In this document: positions 13,665 to 25,015 of the stretch, piece by piece
How positions within the stretch are numbered: position 1 is the stretch's first letter
How the letters are laid out: every line of letters begins with the position of its first letter
NCBI GenBank assembly: GCA_933228895.1
Contig: OW121850.1
Span: 30,699,773-30,763,772, forward strand
Direction: 5' to 3'
Length of the DNA stretch: 64,000 nt
DNA from: Platycnemis pennipes
Lineage: Eukaryota; Arthropoda; Insecta; Odonata; Platycnemididae
Program-made: the position numbers and the translations under genes
The notes under the pieces: generated by a model
Database searches by the model: none
Told to the model about the DNA's origin: nothing
Seen by the model: only the letters and a program-made list of their open reading frames with translations

Positions 13665-14126
13665 CAGTGGCGCAGCCACGGGGGGGAAGAAGGGGGAAGG
13701 GGTCGTGTCATTGTCCCCCCCGCCTTAGCTCTCTACAATACCCAAATTAATGTTTAATTGATAAGTCACAGTCACAATGTAGCAGTAATTGGAAAAATAG
13801 GAAAAACTCGTTGCATCATTATACTCGAGTATGACTTGACCAAAGAAAGGCCCTTTCATTTGTGCTGTGAAACATAACTAACCTAGCATAGGGCTATAAG
13901 TTTATGGCTATTTTTGTCTGTAAATCTGATATGGCTACTTATAGGATGCATGCATGTAATAACTAATACAGTCTACTATAACATTCAAAATATACTGATT
14001 AAAATAACATTTTGGTTACAATTTGCAAAATATTGGGCAGATAGCGCTCCCTCATCCTCCCCCCTCTCCATTTCCCCCCCCCCCCCCCCCCCCCCCTCCC
14101 CCGCGCGCGTTCTGAGTGCGCCACTG
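13665..14126. mobile_element. Non-autonomous hAT-type element (MITE) with 8-bp TSD
   Basis: Ends are CAGTGGCGCA and TGCGCCACTG, a perfect 10-bp terminal inverted repeat, flanked by a perfect 8-bp direct repeat GTCCGAAC (13657-13664 and 14127-14134). An 8-bp duplication and a CAG-starting TIR are hallmarks of hAT elements. At 462 bp with no transposase frame it is non-autonomous. G-rich and C-rich subterminal tracts pair with each other; the right one includes an uninterrupted run of 23 C (14074-14096). Confidence 0.85.
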
Positions 14127-14212
14127 GTCCGAACAGTGCTAGGTGTAAGATTTTGTTATCCTATCCTTCTTTCCGTTTTTTTTTTAAGTTCTTTACAGAG
14201 ACCTTTACGGAT

Positions 14213-14329
14213 GCTGGTGAAGTCTTCACGGGTTCTCCACCGGGTTAGGGAAACGGCTAAGGCCGACGTTTCGACGGCTAACACTGCCATCGTCCTCAGG
14301 GCGTTGAGTGTCAGGTCCAAGAAGGTCCA
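14213..14329. repeat. Short inserted module with 12-bp flanking direct repeats
   Basis: ACCTTTACGGAT occurs exactly at 14201-14212 and 14330-14341, flanking 117 bases. These bases contain a hairpin module (14265-14300, minus strand) with GAAAC on one side and CTGAGGA on the other. The direct repeats look like a target-site duplication. No coding potential. Confidence 0.6.
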
Positions 14330-14425
14330 ACCTTTACGGATCTTTCCATCATCATAGCAATTCTCTGCCTCCTTCCCTTTTCTAATTTTATTAACGTTTT
14401 GTGGCAGCTTTTCTCTGAATACCTT

Positions 14426-14558
14426 TCATCTGCGATATACCGTGCGAGCCACCACGAGGGTATGTGGCATAGGGTGAATGATTACCGAACATGCGCAACT
14501 TGCAACATGCAAGCATGCAACTAAAAGCTAATGTGACTACCTAAGTGCTAAGTGGTCT
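14426..14558 (-). mobile_element. LINE 3' fragment
   Basis: The minus-strand 3' end signature is diverged: GCGAGCCACCACGAGGGTAT, then GTGGCATAGGGTGAATG, with the CATGCAAGCATGCAACT stretch typical of the family upstream. No coding part remains. Confidence 0.65.
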
Positions 14559-16807
14559 CGAATAGTGAGAAGTTACCGGAAGGTTGCTTAAAAAAGGTTC
14601 TCGGGTGACTGGCACAGTGAAAAAACAGATTCGAAGCCTTGAGTGCAGATTTTGAGAGGTCAGTAGTGATATTCGAAGCACGTCAGGTCATGAAATACAC
14701 TCAAGACTGGCACAGAAAATGCTTGAGGCGGACAATTGGATAGAATTGACCTTGTCCGGATAAATTTGTTCAAGACTATGGATTTAGGCATTTCGCTATC
14801 ATTGTTAACTTTCTCCGAAGCATACTGGATTCAAGATGTGAAATGAAATCCATTTTAATGACGATTAAATTTTAATGAACCTAAGCTAACAGTGACTCTT
14901 TTCGCAGAAGTTGACGAACCAAAACATTCCGGTAAATCCATGAATTTTTCCGCACAAAACAACTGTACGCAAACTGTAAGAGATACAAATTTAAATACAA
15001 TGCTATGGAATAAATGGAATGAATTATAAGGAAATAAATTTTAAGGGAAGGAAACTTCACAGGACGAACATCGACGAACACAACAGATACATACGAGGCC
15101 GGTATACGGAATCGGACGCTAAGAAACATGTAATAATGGCATGCATGCTATTTCAAGAGTGTGTGACAGGGTGATTGACTTCTTGTTACCTTTGTATTAA
15201 TGACAATTTTTTTCTCTCCAAAACAGCATTTCAAAGGGGGTAAATATTATTCCAGCATCCTTAATCTTTTTTCATCTTGCATGGCTCCTTGGCGCGCATT
15301 TTTCAGTTTTTTTGAAGTGAAAACGTTGCACATCCTCTAAATGAGGTAAATGGATAAATAAAGGAGTGGATTATTTTACAGTCATTCGTCATATTTCTCC
15401 TGCCACTTGGGGCTTAAGAGGGGTGAGTGTGGCTCTTCACGCCGACATGAATTTCATTTCTTCCTCAGCCATCTATTGCTTTTCAGCTCATGCTAGCACG
15501 TACAACTCCTTTTAAATAACTGTTTAATTTCAATTAATATAAGATAAGAATTTTGAATAGTATGGAAATAGTATTTTTTAAATGCTTAGTGCTGTTAGAA
15601 CGTTTTTTATGCCATCATAATATTGTGATTTTAGCAGTGACTTGGGCAAGTTTCACTGAGCAGTGAAGAAAACTAAAACCTTTTCAAAATTCCCATTTGG
15701 TTTAAGATATATCTTTACCAGCATTTGAATAAGTTAAAACCATACTGTGGATGAAAATAGGCTCCTGTTATAGTTACAGGCTCAAAATCTTTTAAATTTA
15801 TCGCGGAAGACACAAGCAGGACTCGTTTAGCGGGAGAGGCCATTGTATTGTGCCACCTTGGAAAAATTTCCTGGCTGCAGGTTTGACAACAGAATACGGC
15901 ATAAATCCGGGTGTGCAGCCCATTAAACGTCTTGCTCACGTAAGCGTGCCCACGACAAGGCGTGACTGGGTTTCGGGTGTCCTAGGCGAGCTGGAGTCGT
16001 GGAAGATGATGGCCCGAAACGCTCCAAGCAGCACGCGTCCATTCCAAAGGGGGACTCGTCGAAGTATCCATTCAAAGTTGGACATTGAGCTCATTACACG
16101 GCAGTGGAGATAGTTATTGATGCATGCCGTGGGCTTGAAGATGGCTTCTTTAACATTCTTCGTTCCATGAAAACGTTTTTTCGCGATAAACCGTGCCATG
16201 CTACGATGGTCAACACCAAGGTGACTACAATAGTTGGTGGAAATGAACGCAATAAGTCCTATGATTTCATTTATTTATTGTAAAATCAACTGTGCACTGG
16301 TTAATAAATTATATTCTTAAATAATTTTTGATTATTTATGCGTCATAGAAGGCGAAATAATCATTAACCATGAAAATAATTGCACAAGTCTTTAAGCACT
16401 CTGAGGCCATAATTTTTCGTAAAAATATTTAATATTATTTCGTTTTGAGTGAATTTAGTGAAATATTAGTTCCATTACCGTGTCTACAAGATATGCCGAA
16501 CCTATTATATGCCTTAGCTTCTTTTTGACTCGCATTCGCCGTTATTGCTAATCTCCGCATGTGTACTCTGCGCTGCCTTAGGAACCCTGTGACGTCACGC
16601 CCGACGGCCGCGCCAACTGAGACCACCTCCTATTATACTCACCTTGGGTCAACACCGTGATTAACCCTCGAAGTATGCTGCGATTGTTTTGAGAAAAAAT
16701 GTGCGAATAACGTTCATGCACAAGGCTCTCGTCAGAAGCTCCCTTCTGTTGGTAATCGCCTTCTTAGCGAAAATAATTCTTTTCTTACATCATGACCTGT
16801 CTATTAA
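14559..16807. other. No gene recognised
   Basis: Paired open frames of 87 codons on opposite strands (about 15850-16200) are not supported as genes. A CRE-like octamer TGACGTCA lies at 16590-16597 within a small GC-rich patch, with no attached gene visible. Confidence 0.4.
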
Positions 16808-17312
16808 ACCGGTCTATTAAATGAATTAAATTGGGAATCATTGTCAAATCGTAGGTTGAAATTAAGACTTAATCTCTTAAACAAATTCCAAGACCATATA
16901 TTCAGTGATGATGTTAAAAATATTTTGCTGACCCCAACTTACTACGGTAGACTGGACCATAATCACAAAATTAGAGAAATTGATTGCCGAACTGACAGAT
17001 TCAAAATGTCCTTTTTTTCCTCGTACTATTAGGGATATGAATAACGGTAAATATATCCAGTACGAATGTAGCAATGGATAACATTGGTAGCTGCATGTTG
17101 GTATAAGGACTTATAGCTAACCCAACTAACAGCATGTTTTTGCATGTATGCTTTGCTATTTTTATCTTTTTTTAAATAACGTAGTTTTGAACAGTACCTA
17201 TACAAGTACTAATCCTTTTTTTATGCATGATATGTAGCGCATGTTTGGTGAAAGTTCACCCCCTGCCACACACCTTTATGGTGGCTTGCAAGGTATTATG
17301 TAGATGTAGATG
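16808..17312 (+). mobile_element. LINE, 5'-truncated copy
   Basis: It encodes the C-terminal region after the RT domain (LNELNWESLSNRRLKLRLNL, YYGRLDHNHKIREIDCRTDR) and then a full 3' UTR ending in CCCTGCCACACACC, a GCAAGG strand and TAGATGTAGATG. One base gained near FFS shifts the frame. Confidence 0.85.
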
Positions 17313-17489
17313 ACTACCACGCCGAGGTGTGGGTCGTGATAAAATTATTCGCACACAAAAGCGTAAAACCACTTACGTTCATAAGTAACTTCTACCAATT
17401 TGCAAAATAAAGTACCACCAGTATCATCATTTATGAGGTTCTCGATGACAAACAGCTGAATATGAGACTAGGAGAGCGCCGGATAGAAC

Positions 17490-17905
17490 CAACAGGAACA
17501 GTTTTCATACTTTCGTTGTATGTTGAGCGAAGGTGGGAGTAGTAGTAATGATGCAAGAAAGTCATTGCTTTCGCTAAACACGAATTTACCAATAATAGAG
17601 AACTTCTGGCAAGACCCCTGAACAGGGATGTAAATAGAAAAGGCTTTTGAAGATAGAAAAGGAAAAAGATAAGGTTATTGGATATATTAACATGGAGCGT
17701 GACTTCATTTGGATCTGAGACATGGACTACGGGGAAAGATGAGGAGATATTAACAGAAATGTGGCCGTGTATGTAAATGGAGGAAAAGAAGAGTAATAGA
17801 CAGAAAGGCGGGTGAATCAAATGGTGCTGAACATGATTGCGGAGAAGAGTAGACTTCTTGCAGAAATTAGGTGAACGCAGAGTAGATGTATGAAACAGGT
17901 ACATG
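17490..17905 (+). mobile_element. Second LINE family, RT C-terminal fragment
   Basis: The plus strand, interrupted by stops, reads RELLARPLNRDVNRKGF and then WSVTSFGSETWTTGKDEEIL with TEMW from 17693, followed by RRSRLLAEIR. The order (LL..PLN, WSV..GSETWT, MW) is typical of the region after the RT domain in a common insect non-LTR family. A long minus-strand open frame over the same stretch is a shadow of it. Confidence 0.7.
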
Positions 17906-18446
17906 AGGCTTTGAATGGATAATTACTCCATTCTAACTATCCTATCTGGTAGAAAACAATCAATTTATATCATCATTACGCATTCGGCTGATTAAATAGA
18001 ACATTTGTTGTATGCAAGCATTATACAAATGCTGAAAAATTTTCCCAAAACTATTATTGAATTGTGAAAGTGTGAAATAAAGTGTGAGAAGAATACAGAA
18101 TCTGATGATTTCCATTTAGAGGATTTTTACTAAGCCTAAAATCCCTTCCTGGCTAACTTTTTCTATTTCTCAGGGTCAAAATACTACATATATGATGATG
18201 ATTTGAAATTTTAATTGACACATTAAATACACAAACACCAGACCAGCAGTTTTCACGAATTACTTTACGGCAAACGAGCATTCAGTATCAATGACCGATA
18301 ATAACTTTCTCCTTAAAGATCTTTTCCCCATGTTTAGAGGGTTTTCATAACGATGCCTCCAAAATGTTTATCTGTGGTTAATAATGGTTAGCTTAATCAA
18401 CTTTTTTCTACTAATAGTGATGCTTAGATTATCACATTGGTAGGAA

Positions 18447-18600
18447 AAATATATTTCTCCTTGGGATTGAATATCTTTAAGAATTATTTGAGAGTAATTA
18501 TTATTTAATATTTAAATTTAAATAAATATATTTCTCCTTGGGATTGAATATCTTTAGGAATGATTTGAGAGTAATTATTATTTAAACTGTAATTCAGAAA
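18447..18600. repeat. 77-bp tandem duplication
   Basis: The block from ATATTTCTCCTTGGGATTGA through GAGAGTAATTATTATTTAA occurs twice with a period of 77 bases (starts 18451 and 18528). Only two substitutions lie in the aligned core. AT-rich and non-coding. Confidence 0.85.
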
Positions 18601-21238
18601 ATAATAGGTGCTTATGAGTATATTTTTCCTCCTGAGGAATTGTTGTTTTTGATATTTTCTTTGATTCATAATTTAAATTTTCTCTCTTTAACTCAGTATA
18701 GCTCTCCGGTGCATTTTTATGTAACAAATCCAGAAATCGAGGATTAAATTTAAATCGTACCACACCTCACCCACTCCAGGGTTCCGTTTGAAGTGACGTT
18801 TAGAGAATACGATCCGTTGACAAATGACGTTCGGAAGGAGGAAAGGAAACTGGAGCGGAGCAAGAAGGGATGTAACGGTGAGAAATAATAATGCCACCGA
18901 AATCTTTTTTTCCACTCTTCCCTTTTTAAGGGTTTTGTTTCCACGAATAACGGTGCGACTTGACTGTTTTCCTCATTGTTTGTGAAGCCATTTAGGGCCT
19001 TAGAACTGTATACGCCATCGGAGGGCAATGGAATGGCCTCCTAAAAATCTCTCTTCAAGGTTGTCACATATTCTCACTCCAACACTGGATTTTCATGTTT
19101 CAAAATGGAAATGAAGCTCAAAATAATTGAGTCAGTTAATCAATCGGCTCAACTTCAGCAAGTTATTGATCATTTTTTAATTTTTGAATCCTTTATACAA
19201 CTTCCCCTACTTTACGCAGCTATGAAATATTTCTCGACTGTGAACCACTAAGGCAAACAGTGATTCATGGTATTTTAGTGAACACTTCATTGTTACTGAA
19301 CTGATCCTGAAATCTGTTAACAGACGATGGTAAGTTTCAGAATGGTACCGAATATTCGCAATGGATTCATAAAAAAAGTCATTCGAGAATTAAGGCCCTG
19401 AAATCACATTACAGGCAGTGCTAGGAAAAGTATTTTATAAAGCTGATCGTAAAAGCAGAAACAATAAAAATCCATCATTATTCAATACTCCATCATATTA
19501 AATTATTCGGTCTAATTTGTCTTGCTCTTCATTTTTAATAAAACAAATGGTTCCGTGGCATTGCTGTTGCCAATAAAATAAGCTGCATCCTGGCATTTGG
19601 CCTGGATTGATCTGGCGTTTGGCCTGGAAATTATAATCGTGTACAATCTACTTGATGTAAATTCCTTGAGTTGACAAGGGTGTATTCCAGCTGATGTTCA
19701 AGTAATTGATTATTTATTTATATTCGACATGTCGTCCTAGAGACGTTGACAAACACAAAAACTTCGATAAGCTCTTGTAGTCGCTTTGATTAGAATTAGC
19801 ATTCGTTGTTTGTTTATCGATGCACCTTTTTATGCAAATTTTAGTTCCAAGATGGTTAATCGGAGAATTTATTTTGAAAAATTAAGATTTCCCTCTGTGG
19901 AAAATTTTCATGGAAATGAGCCACAATTGTTAGTTATACAAAAGAAAATATATTCTCTGCGGTGGCTGGAAATAGCGTACGTAGCGGAACTTCCCGCGCT
20001 GATTCCTGGCTTTTGAATCTTAGCGTCTCCTTTGCTTATTCGAACTTCAATGATTCCATGCAGTTATGAAATATCATCTACTTCAGCATATCCTGTTTCA
20101 TCACACCTACACTTCTCTCAAAGATATGATGAGCAATATCTCTTTGAATCGGAGAGCACTTCATTTCGAAGGCTCTCCTTTAATTAATTAGTTATGGACG
20201 CTAATGGCAATAGTCACGATGTTTCCATAGTAAAAATTTCAATACGAGTAAGTTTCAATGATATTTTTACAGTATTGATGATTTCACTAACTTAATCATT
20301 ATCAGATCATCTTGCTCGAACAAAGCCTGCTGGGTGAGAGTGCATATTTCTTTAATATGTGACTGCTGCAGGATAATCCACGATAATCAAGACGAATTCA
20401 AGGACTGAAAATGTTGTAAAAAATAGAGTTAAAGAGGAAAAGAAATTCAGTTTTAGATGCCAACTACTTTCGTAACGTGTAGAAATATTTTACTGCACGT
20501 TTCACGAGACATCTGATAATGAAAATATTTTCCTCTCTTCATGTTTTCAGAAAATGGTTACACAGAAAATAATAGTGCTGTCCTAAAGTAATGATTCTCT
20601 GTATTCCAAACAACACTACATCAATGCCAATATGCTTCATTTCCGAGTAATATGGCATTCATGCTCTTGGAGTCCGTGCTATCGTATTTCACGTGACATT
20701 ATGTTTTGATAAAACTTACTACCTTTCTCTCAATGATGCAGTATTTCTATAAAATCATAAAATCAAAGTGACCTCAGAAAAGGAGCTGGGATTCCCGATA
20801 GTTGGGAAAGAATAGATTTTTACTACCCAAGAGAAATTTTTCATGCATGGCTAAAGCTAACTTAAAAAGGTAAATTTCTAAATGACGTTAAACTGCGACT
20901 TCTATGAGCTGCAGGCAATGTGAACTTTTTAGCGTGTTGAGAGTGAAAATGCAATTGGGCTGTTTACAGATGAAAAATTATTACCTCAGGATCTTTTATT
21001 CATAAATGAGTTTCAGTTTGAGCAGTAAAATTAGATGACATAAAGTCAATTTTTAAGGGAAAATGGTCAATGATTGATAGGAATGAATATTGATACAATC
21101 ATGTTTAATTTGCTACGACAAACATGTGAAGTAGATGAAGATTTCAAAGTGAAGTAAAACAGAAAATTTGAAATAATCATACATATCCGCCAATCAAGTG
21201 CATTTTTCTTTGGTGATACGCTTCTTCACTCAAGTATA
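18601..21238. other. No gene recognised
   Basis: AT-rich sequence without repeat signatures or supported exons. Confidence 0.5.
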
Positions 21239-21800
21239 ACGTGTGCAGCGAAGATCGGCAAGATTTGTAAAGGGACGATACGATAATTATATTAGCGTAA
21301 CCAGTCTATTAAATGAATTGAAATGGGAATCATTGTCAGATCGCAGGTTGAAATTTAGACTTAATCTCTTCCACAAATTCCAAGGCAATATTTTCAGTGA
21401 TGATGTTAAAAATATTTTACGAACCCCAACTTACTATGGCAGACTGGACCATAATCATAAAGTTAGAGAAATTGATTGCCGAACTGACCGATTCAAAATG
21501 TCCTTTTTCCCTCGCACAATTAGAGATGCGAATAACGGTAAATATGTCCTATCGGAGAGTAGCAATGAATAGCATTGGTAGCTGCATGTTGGTATGAGTA
21601 CTTAAAGCTAACCCTACTAACATAATGTTTTTGCATGTTTTCTTTGCAATTTCTATCTTTTTTAAATAGTGTAGTTATGACTATTATATTAATACTATTC
21701 CTTTTTTATGCATGATATGTAGTGCATGTTTGGTGAGCAATCACCCCCTGCCACACACCCTTGTGGTGGCTTGCCGGGTATTATGTAGATGTAGATGTAT
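21239..21800 (+). mobile_element. LINE, 5'-truncated recent copy
   Basis: It starts at VQRRSARFVKGRYDNYISV and keeps an intact C-terminal frame to its stop near 21570, then the full 3' UTR and TAGATG tail. The C-terminal protein is almost identical to that of the inverted copy at 29997-30552 (only two differences in about 84 residues), which points to recent activity. Confidence 0.9.
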
Positions 21801-22474
21801 ATCACGAACCAAAAAACTGATGTTTGTTTTAATAATCTAATGTTTATGTCATATACTTTTAATGTATAGTGACATAAAATAGTATTTTATCGTGAAGAAA
21901 ATTGAAATGAGTATAAGTAATATTTGCACAAATCAATCTATGAAAAAGTCTAAAACCGCTTTGTTGAAACAATGTTACTTGAATCAAAACCCTCATTCTT
22001 TATACCAGGAATTTATTGAATTAACCGCAATAGATGAACTTCTAAAAGACATAAAAATGTGACTCCTGTCAATACAGAACTTATTGAAAGTTCAATTTCA
22101 TCTTTTCGCAGCCAAAAATATAAGGATCAGTGCTTACAATCTATATTTCTAGTGATTAACGGGACTTTTAGGTATATCTTTCAACAAATGTGCTGGTAAC
22201 TGTTCATATATTAGGTTCCTTTAATGAACCTCAGGATAAATAGTGATAGGTAATGATTTCGTGGTTGATTTCTTAAGACGATTCACTATGTATCTCATTA
22301 TTATAGAAATCATATAAAATGCATCCTTTTTTAAGTATGTACAAGCTCGGTAGTTGAGTGTTACGGCCAAGTGTGTGAAAATTTACATTCAAATTATGCA
22401 GAACCAGGCACTTGACTTGAAGTTATGCTGGTAGTAACCATAAAGCAATCCTCTGGAATTCTAATATTATTATT
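21801..22474. other. No gene recognised
   Basis: AT-rich DNA between a LINE copy and repeat X; nothing else seen. Confidence 0.5.
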
Positions 22475-22705
22475 ATTAGTTTTCTGCCGGAGAAGGTAGG
22501 TCTAATCAGACATTTTATCCTTCCCACCCTCTAAATTCCACAAGATGTCTCTCTTCAGCCCCTCATACCTCCTGCCTCCCATCATTCTGTCCAAGCTACC
22601 CTTTCTTCTCCTCTCTCTTCCCCGCTTACCCAACGTTCGTCCCTCAATCACTTCTTTCAAAACACCATCCCCTTTTATTACCTTTTACCTTCTAATATTA
22701 AAGTT
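22475..22705 (+). repeat. Dispersed repeat X, plus copy
   Basis: TTCTGCCGGAGAAGGTAGGT, TTATCCTTCCCACCC, TCTGTCCAAGCTACCC and TCTTCCCCGCTTACCC occur in this order. The same order is found on the minus strand at 47195-47400. The open frame starting at 22545 is just the C/T-rich part of this repeat. Confidence 0.55.
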
Positions 22706-23049
22706 TCTAAAAAATATATTTTTTGTGAATTTAGGTACCGAATATTGTTTTGGAATATCATCAATAAGTCTACTAAAAATCTCCGAGAACAAAGTTAATA
22801 ACCGAGAGTAAAATTTCAACGCTTGACGATGAAATGGAATCCTCCTTTACCGGGGGTGACGAAACTATGGCACGCGTGCTAAAAGTGGCACGCGGAGCAA
22901 TTATTTCGGCACACGGATCTGGGAGGACGCTCGATCGATACCTATATCTCACTCGATGGGCTGGCACGCGAGTCGAGCGAGTATACTCTTATTTCATAAA
23001 TTTTGGCACTCAATCGCCCAAAGGTACGCCAGCCCTGTCCTAGACTAAC

Positions 23050-23475
23050 TCAAATATGGGCAGCAGATCTTTTTGGCAGGCATTTATTTTTCCGCCTTCG
23101 ATGATTGAAGGCTCGTGAGAGGGCAGAGTCGAGGGGACACCCTTGGACAGCGAGAGAGCGAAGGGTCGTCGCGGGCTGCCGCCTAGGTCCTCGACCCTCC
23201 CTCACACCTCCGGGTACGTCTTCTGCCCGCTTGGAAGCGCTGCGCTCGCCTCTCCGGGAGAATATATTTCCGCGGCGCGGCCGCTCATCGCTTGTGTTGT
23301 TCTCCACTCGGCGTACGAGAGGTGTCCCGAGAGCGCAAACGGTAAGGCAGCGCACCTTTTTCTTCTTTGAACTCTTGTGTGAGAGTGGAGTGGAGCGGTA
23401 CGCCGCGTTCTTGAGTCTTATTTTGAAGTGCTCCGGTGGTTTCTAATCCGTCCCTCTGCTCCAGAACTTCCGAAG
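23050..23475 (+). promoter_or_regulatory. Probable promoter, 5' UTR exon and small 5' intron of the secreted-protein gene
   Basis: This segment is distinctly GC- and CpG-rich compared with its surroundings, which is typical of an insect promoter/first-exon region. A possible donor (AAACG then GTAAGG, at 23342) and a good acceptor (CTAAT branch-like motif, pyrimidine tract, CTCCAG at 23464) would define a 5' UTR intron of about 123 bases, with the coding exon's UTR starting at 23465. No TATA box or initiator could be placed with confidence. Open frames on both strands here are most simply explained by the base composition. Confidence 0.45.
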
Positions 23476-23591
23476 ATGAAGACCGGGCTGGTGTGCGCCC
23501 TTGCCCTTGCCGTAGCGGTGGTAGTGGTGCCGTCGACCGTGCAGGGAGATTGGCCCTTTTCGCCCGGACCCATCTGGCCCTTCCAACAACG
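23476..23591 (+). CDS. Secreted protein gene, first coding exon (signal peptide)
   Basis: The ATG at 23476 (context GAAGATGAAG) opens 38 codons plus two bases, ending at a GTGAGT donor at 23592. The product starts MKTGLVCALA, followed by a run of Ala/Val/Leu and a likely signal-peptidase site after STVQG near residue 24. The mature protein begins DWPFSPGPIWPFQQ. Just upstream, a CTAAT branch-point-like motif, a pyrimidine tract and CTCCAG at 23464 look like a 3' splice site, so a non-coding exon probably precedes this one. The exon ends in phase 2, which fits the exon at 35021. GC-rich codon use contrasts with the AT-rich flanks. Together the three exons give about 132 residues, rich in Trp, Pro and Gly, with an acidic stretch and no recognised folded domain so far. 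One possibility, inferred only from the WWKG context, is the N terminus of an EMI/fasciclin-domain (TGFBI/midline fasciclin-like) matrix protein. That is a hypothesis and no symbol is assigned. Confidence 0.8.
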
Positions 23592-23814
23592 GTGAGTTTT
23601 CAGCCTTAATTAATACGCGTAACCTCAGTAACCCTCTCGCTATCACTTCTCATGTGACCAATTCAGTCGGAGCCCGGTGAGATTATCAGTTTAGATTTGT
23701 GGCTGGAATACGCTGGCTTCAATCCCGATGAAGAATTAATTGCACATTCTATGTACCCTCTTGAGTGGCATGTGGTCAGTTTATGGTCAATCCGATAGGA
23801 CCTTTAAGAAAGTG

Positions 23815-24045
23815 ACACCTGCTGGATAGATTGCTAGCTTCTCATTCCGAGGGCCAGGGTTTGAATACAGTGGCAGAATTTTCATTGGTATACCGGTCTA
23901 TTCTTCAGTGCTGTGTGGGAAGAACTAAGTTCAGTACTTCGTCCGTCTCATAGGACGTTCTATCGCTGATCCCTCGGCGCTAATTGTTAATACAATACTG
24001 ATACTGACCTCGGGTTTCGTCACCCTTTTGCTAAACAAGTACCAC
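23815..24045 (+). repeat. tRNA-derived SINE family 1, copy in the first long intron
   Basis: It has a head with CATTCCGAGGGCCAGGGTTT (B box degraded to GGTTTGAATAC), then the body motifs TTTTCATTGGTATACCGGTC and CGTCTCATAGGACGTTC. It matches the family at 24722 and 37780 over the same order of blocks. Confidence 0.6.
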
Positions 24046-24721
24046 CCCAACCTTATTGTGTTGATTAATTGATACATTTTATGTATTTAATCCAATTTTT
24101 AAAATGCCTCTACGACAGTTGTGATGCCTCATAAATGTTTAATCATAGTCCGTACAAACTGCTTGAATGCCGCAGAGGAATTCGATTTAATTCCAGTTTT
24201 GGCCCCCCAAGTTGAAATTGCCGTTCCCTTCGAATGCATCGAGTCCTACCCGAAGTCCTATTTGAACAGATGAGTGTGGAAAACTCACATTCATCAGAGA
24301 AGGATTGTGAACTTCGTGCATTCAGGGATTTTTTACTTTATTCGCCCCCCCCCCTCCCCCTTAGGAGTTCTGTGCACCAGAAAATAGCGAGTCTCTCGCA
24401 ATTTTTGCTGCGTAGCTCCTTTTGATCTGTCTACGCACGTTCCACCTTATGCTGTTCCGTGATAAGTTGACCATAGAAGGTGGCCGTCCAGTTGGCGTAC
24501 CAACCTTCTGACGTTGCCTTATTCATGAAGCCTCCCAATGGGTTAACTTTTATCTCATCACCCCGCCGAGTCGAAATTTGCTCCATCGGGAAACTATTTT
24601 TATTCATTAATCGTCCATTTTAATTTCATTGTTTTTCCGAGTCCTACGCCGGCATGACACCCTGAACTTTAAAGCTGGGAACAATTATTTTTTAATATTT
24701 ATCCAATTAAATACATTAGAG

Positions 24722-25015
24722 ATCGGGTTGGAGCTAGAATATATGCCCCATCCCGAGGGCTTGGCTTCGAATCCCGACTGTGGTAGAGATTTTTCACTAG
24801 TACACCGGTCCCCGTTTGAGTACCTACTGTGAGAAGAGCAGTTCAGTGTTTTTAGTCCGCCCTTTGGATAGAATGTTAAGCTGTGAACCCCTAATCCTTT
24901 TGTTACTAGTAGGCTAATCCTGCCTCAGGTTTTATCTCTACGCTTCCTCTGTTCCCTGAAAACCCCCTACCATTCCCTTAATTACCTGGCCATTCTCTAT
25001 GGTGCTAATGGCCTT
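24722..25015 (+). repeat. tRNA-derived SINE family 1, second intronic copy
   Basis: B box GGCTTCGAATCCC, then AGAGATTTTTCACTAGTACA and CCGGTCCC, the GGATAGAATGTTAAGCTGTG block and a C/T-rich 3' part. It lies about 700 bp from the preceding copy in the same orientation. Confidence 0.6.

Noticed and set aside
13914..14357. 147-codon plus-strand frame with poly-Pro
   Set aside because: The proline run is the 23-C tract of the hAT element; the frame crosses the element end.
16590..16597. CRE-like TGACGTCA as a promoter element
   Set aside because: A single octamer with no linked gene or start site; expected by chance at this scale.
17431..17904. 157-codon minus-strand open frame
   Set aside because: The plus strand of the same stretch carries recognisable LINE motifs (WSVTSFGSETWTT), so the minus frame is a shadow.
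22955..23038. Possible hAT end (GGGCTGGC inverted near the gene's promoter)
   Set aside because: Only a short inverted match; no 8-bp flanking duplication and no left end found.
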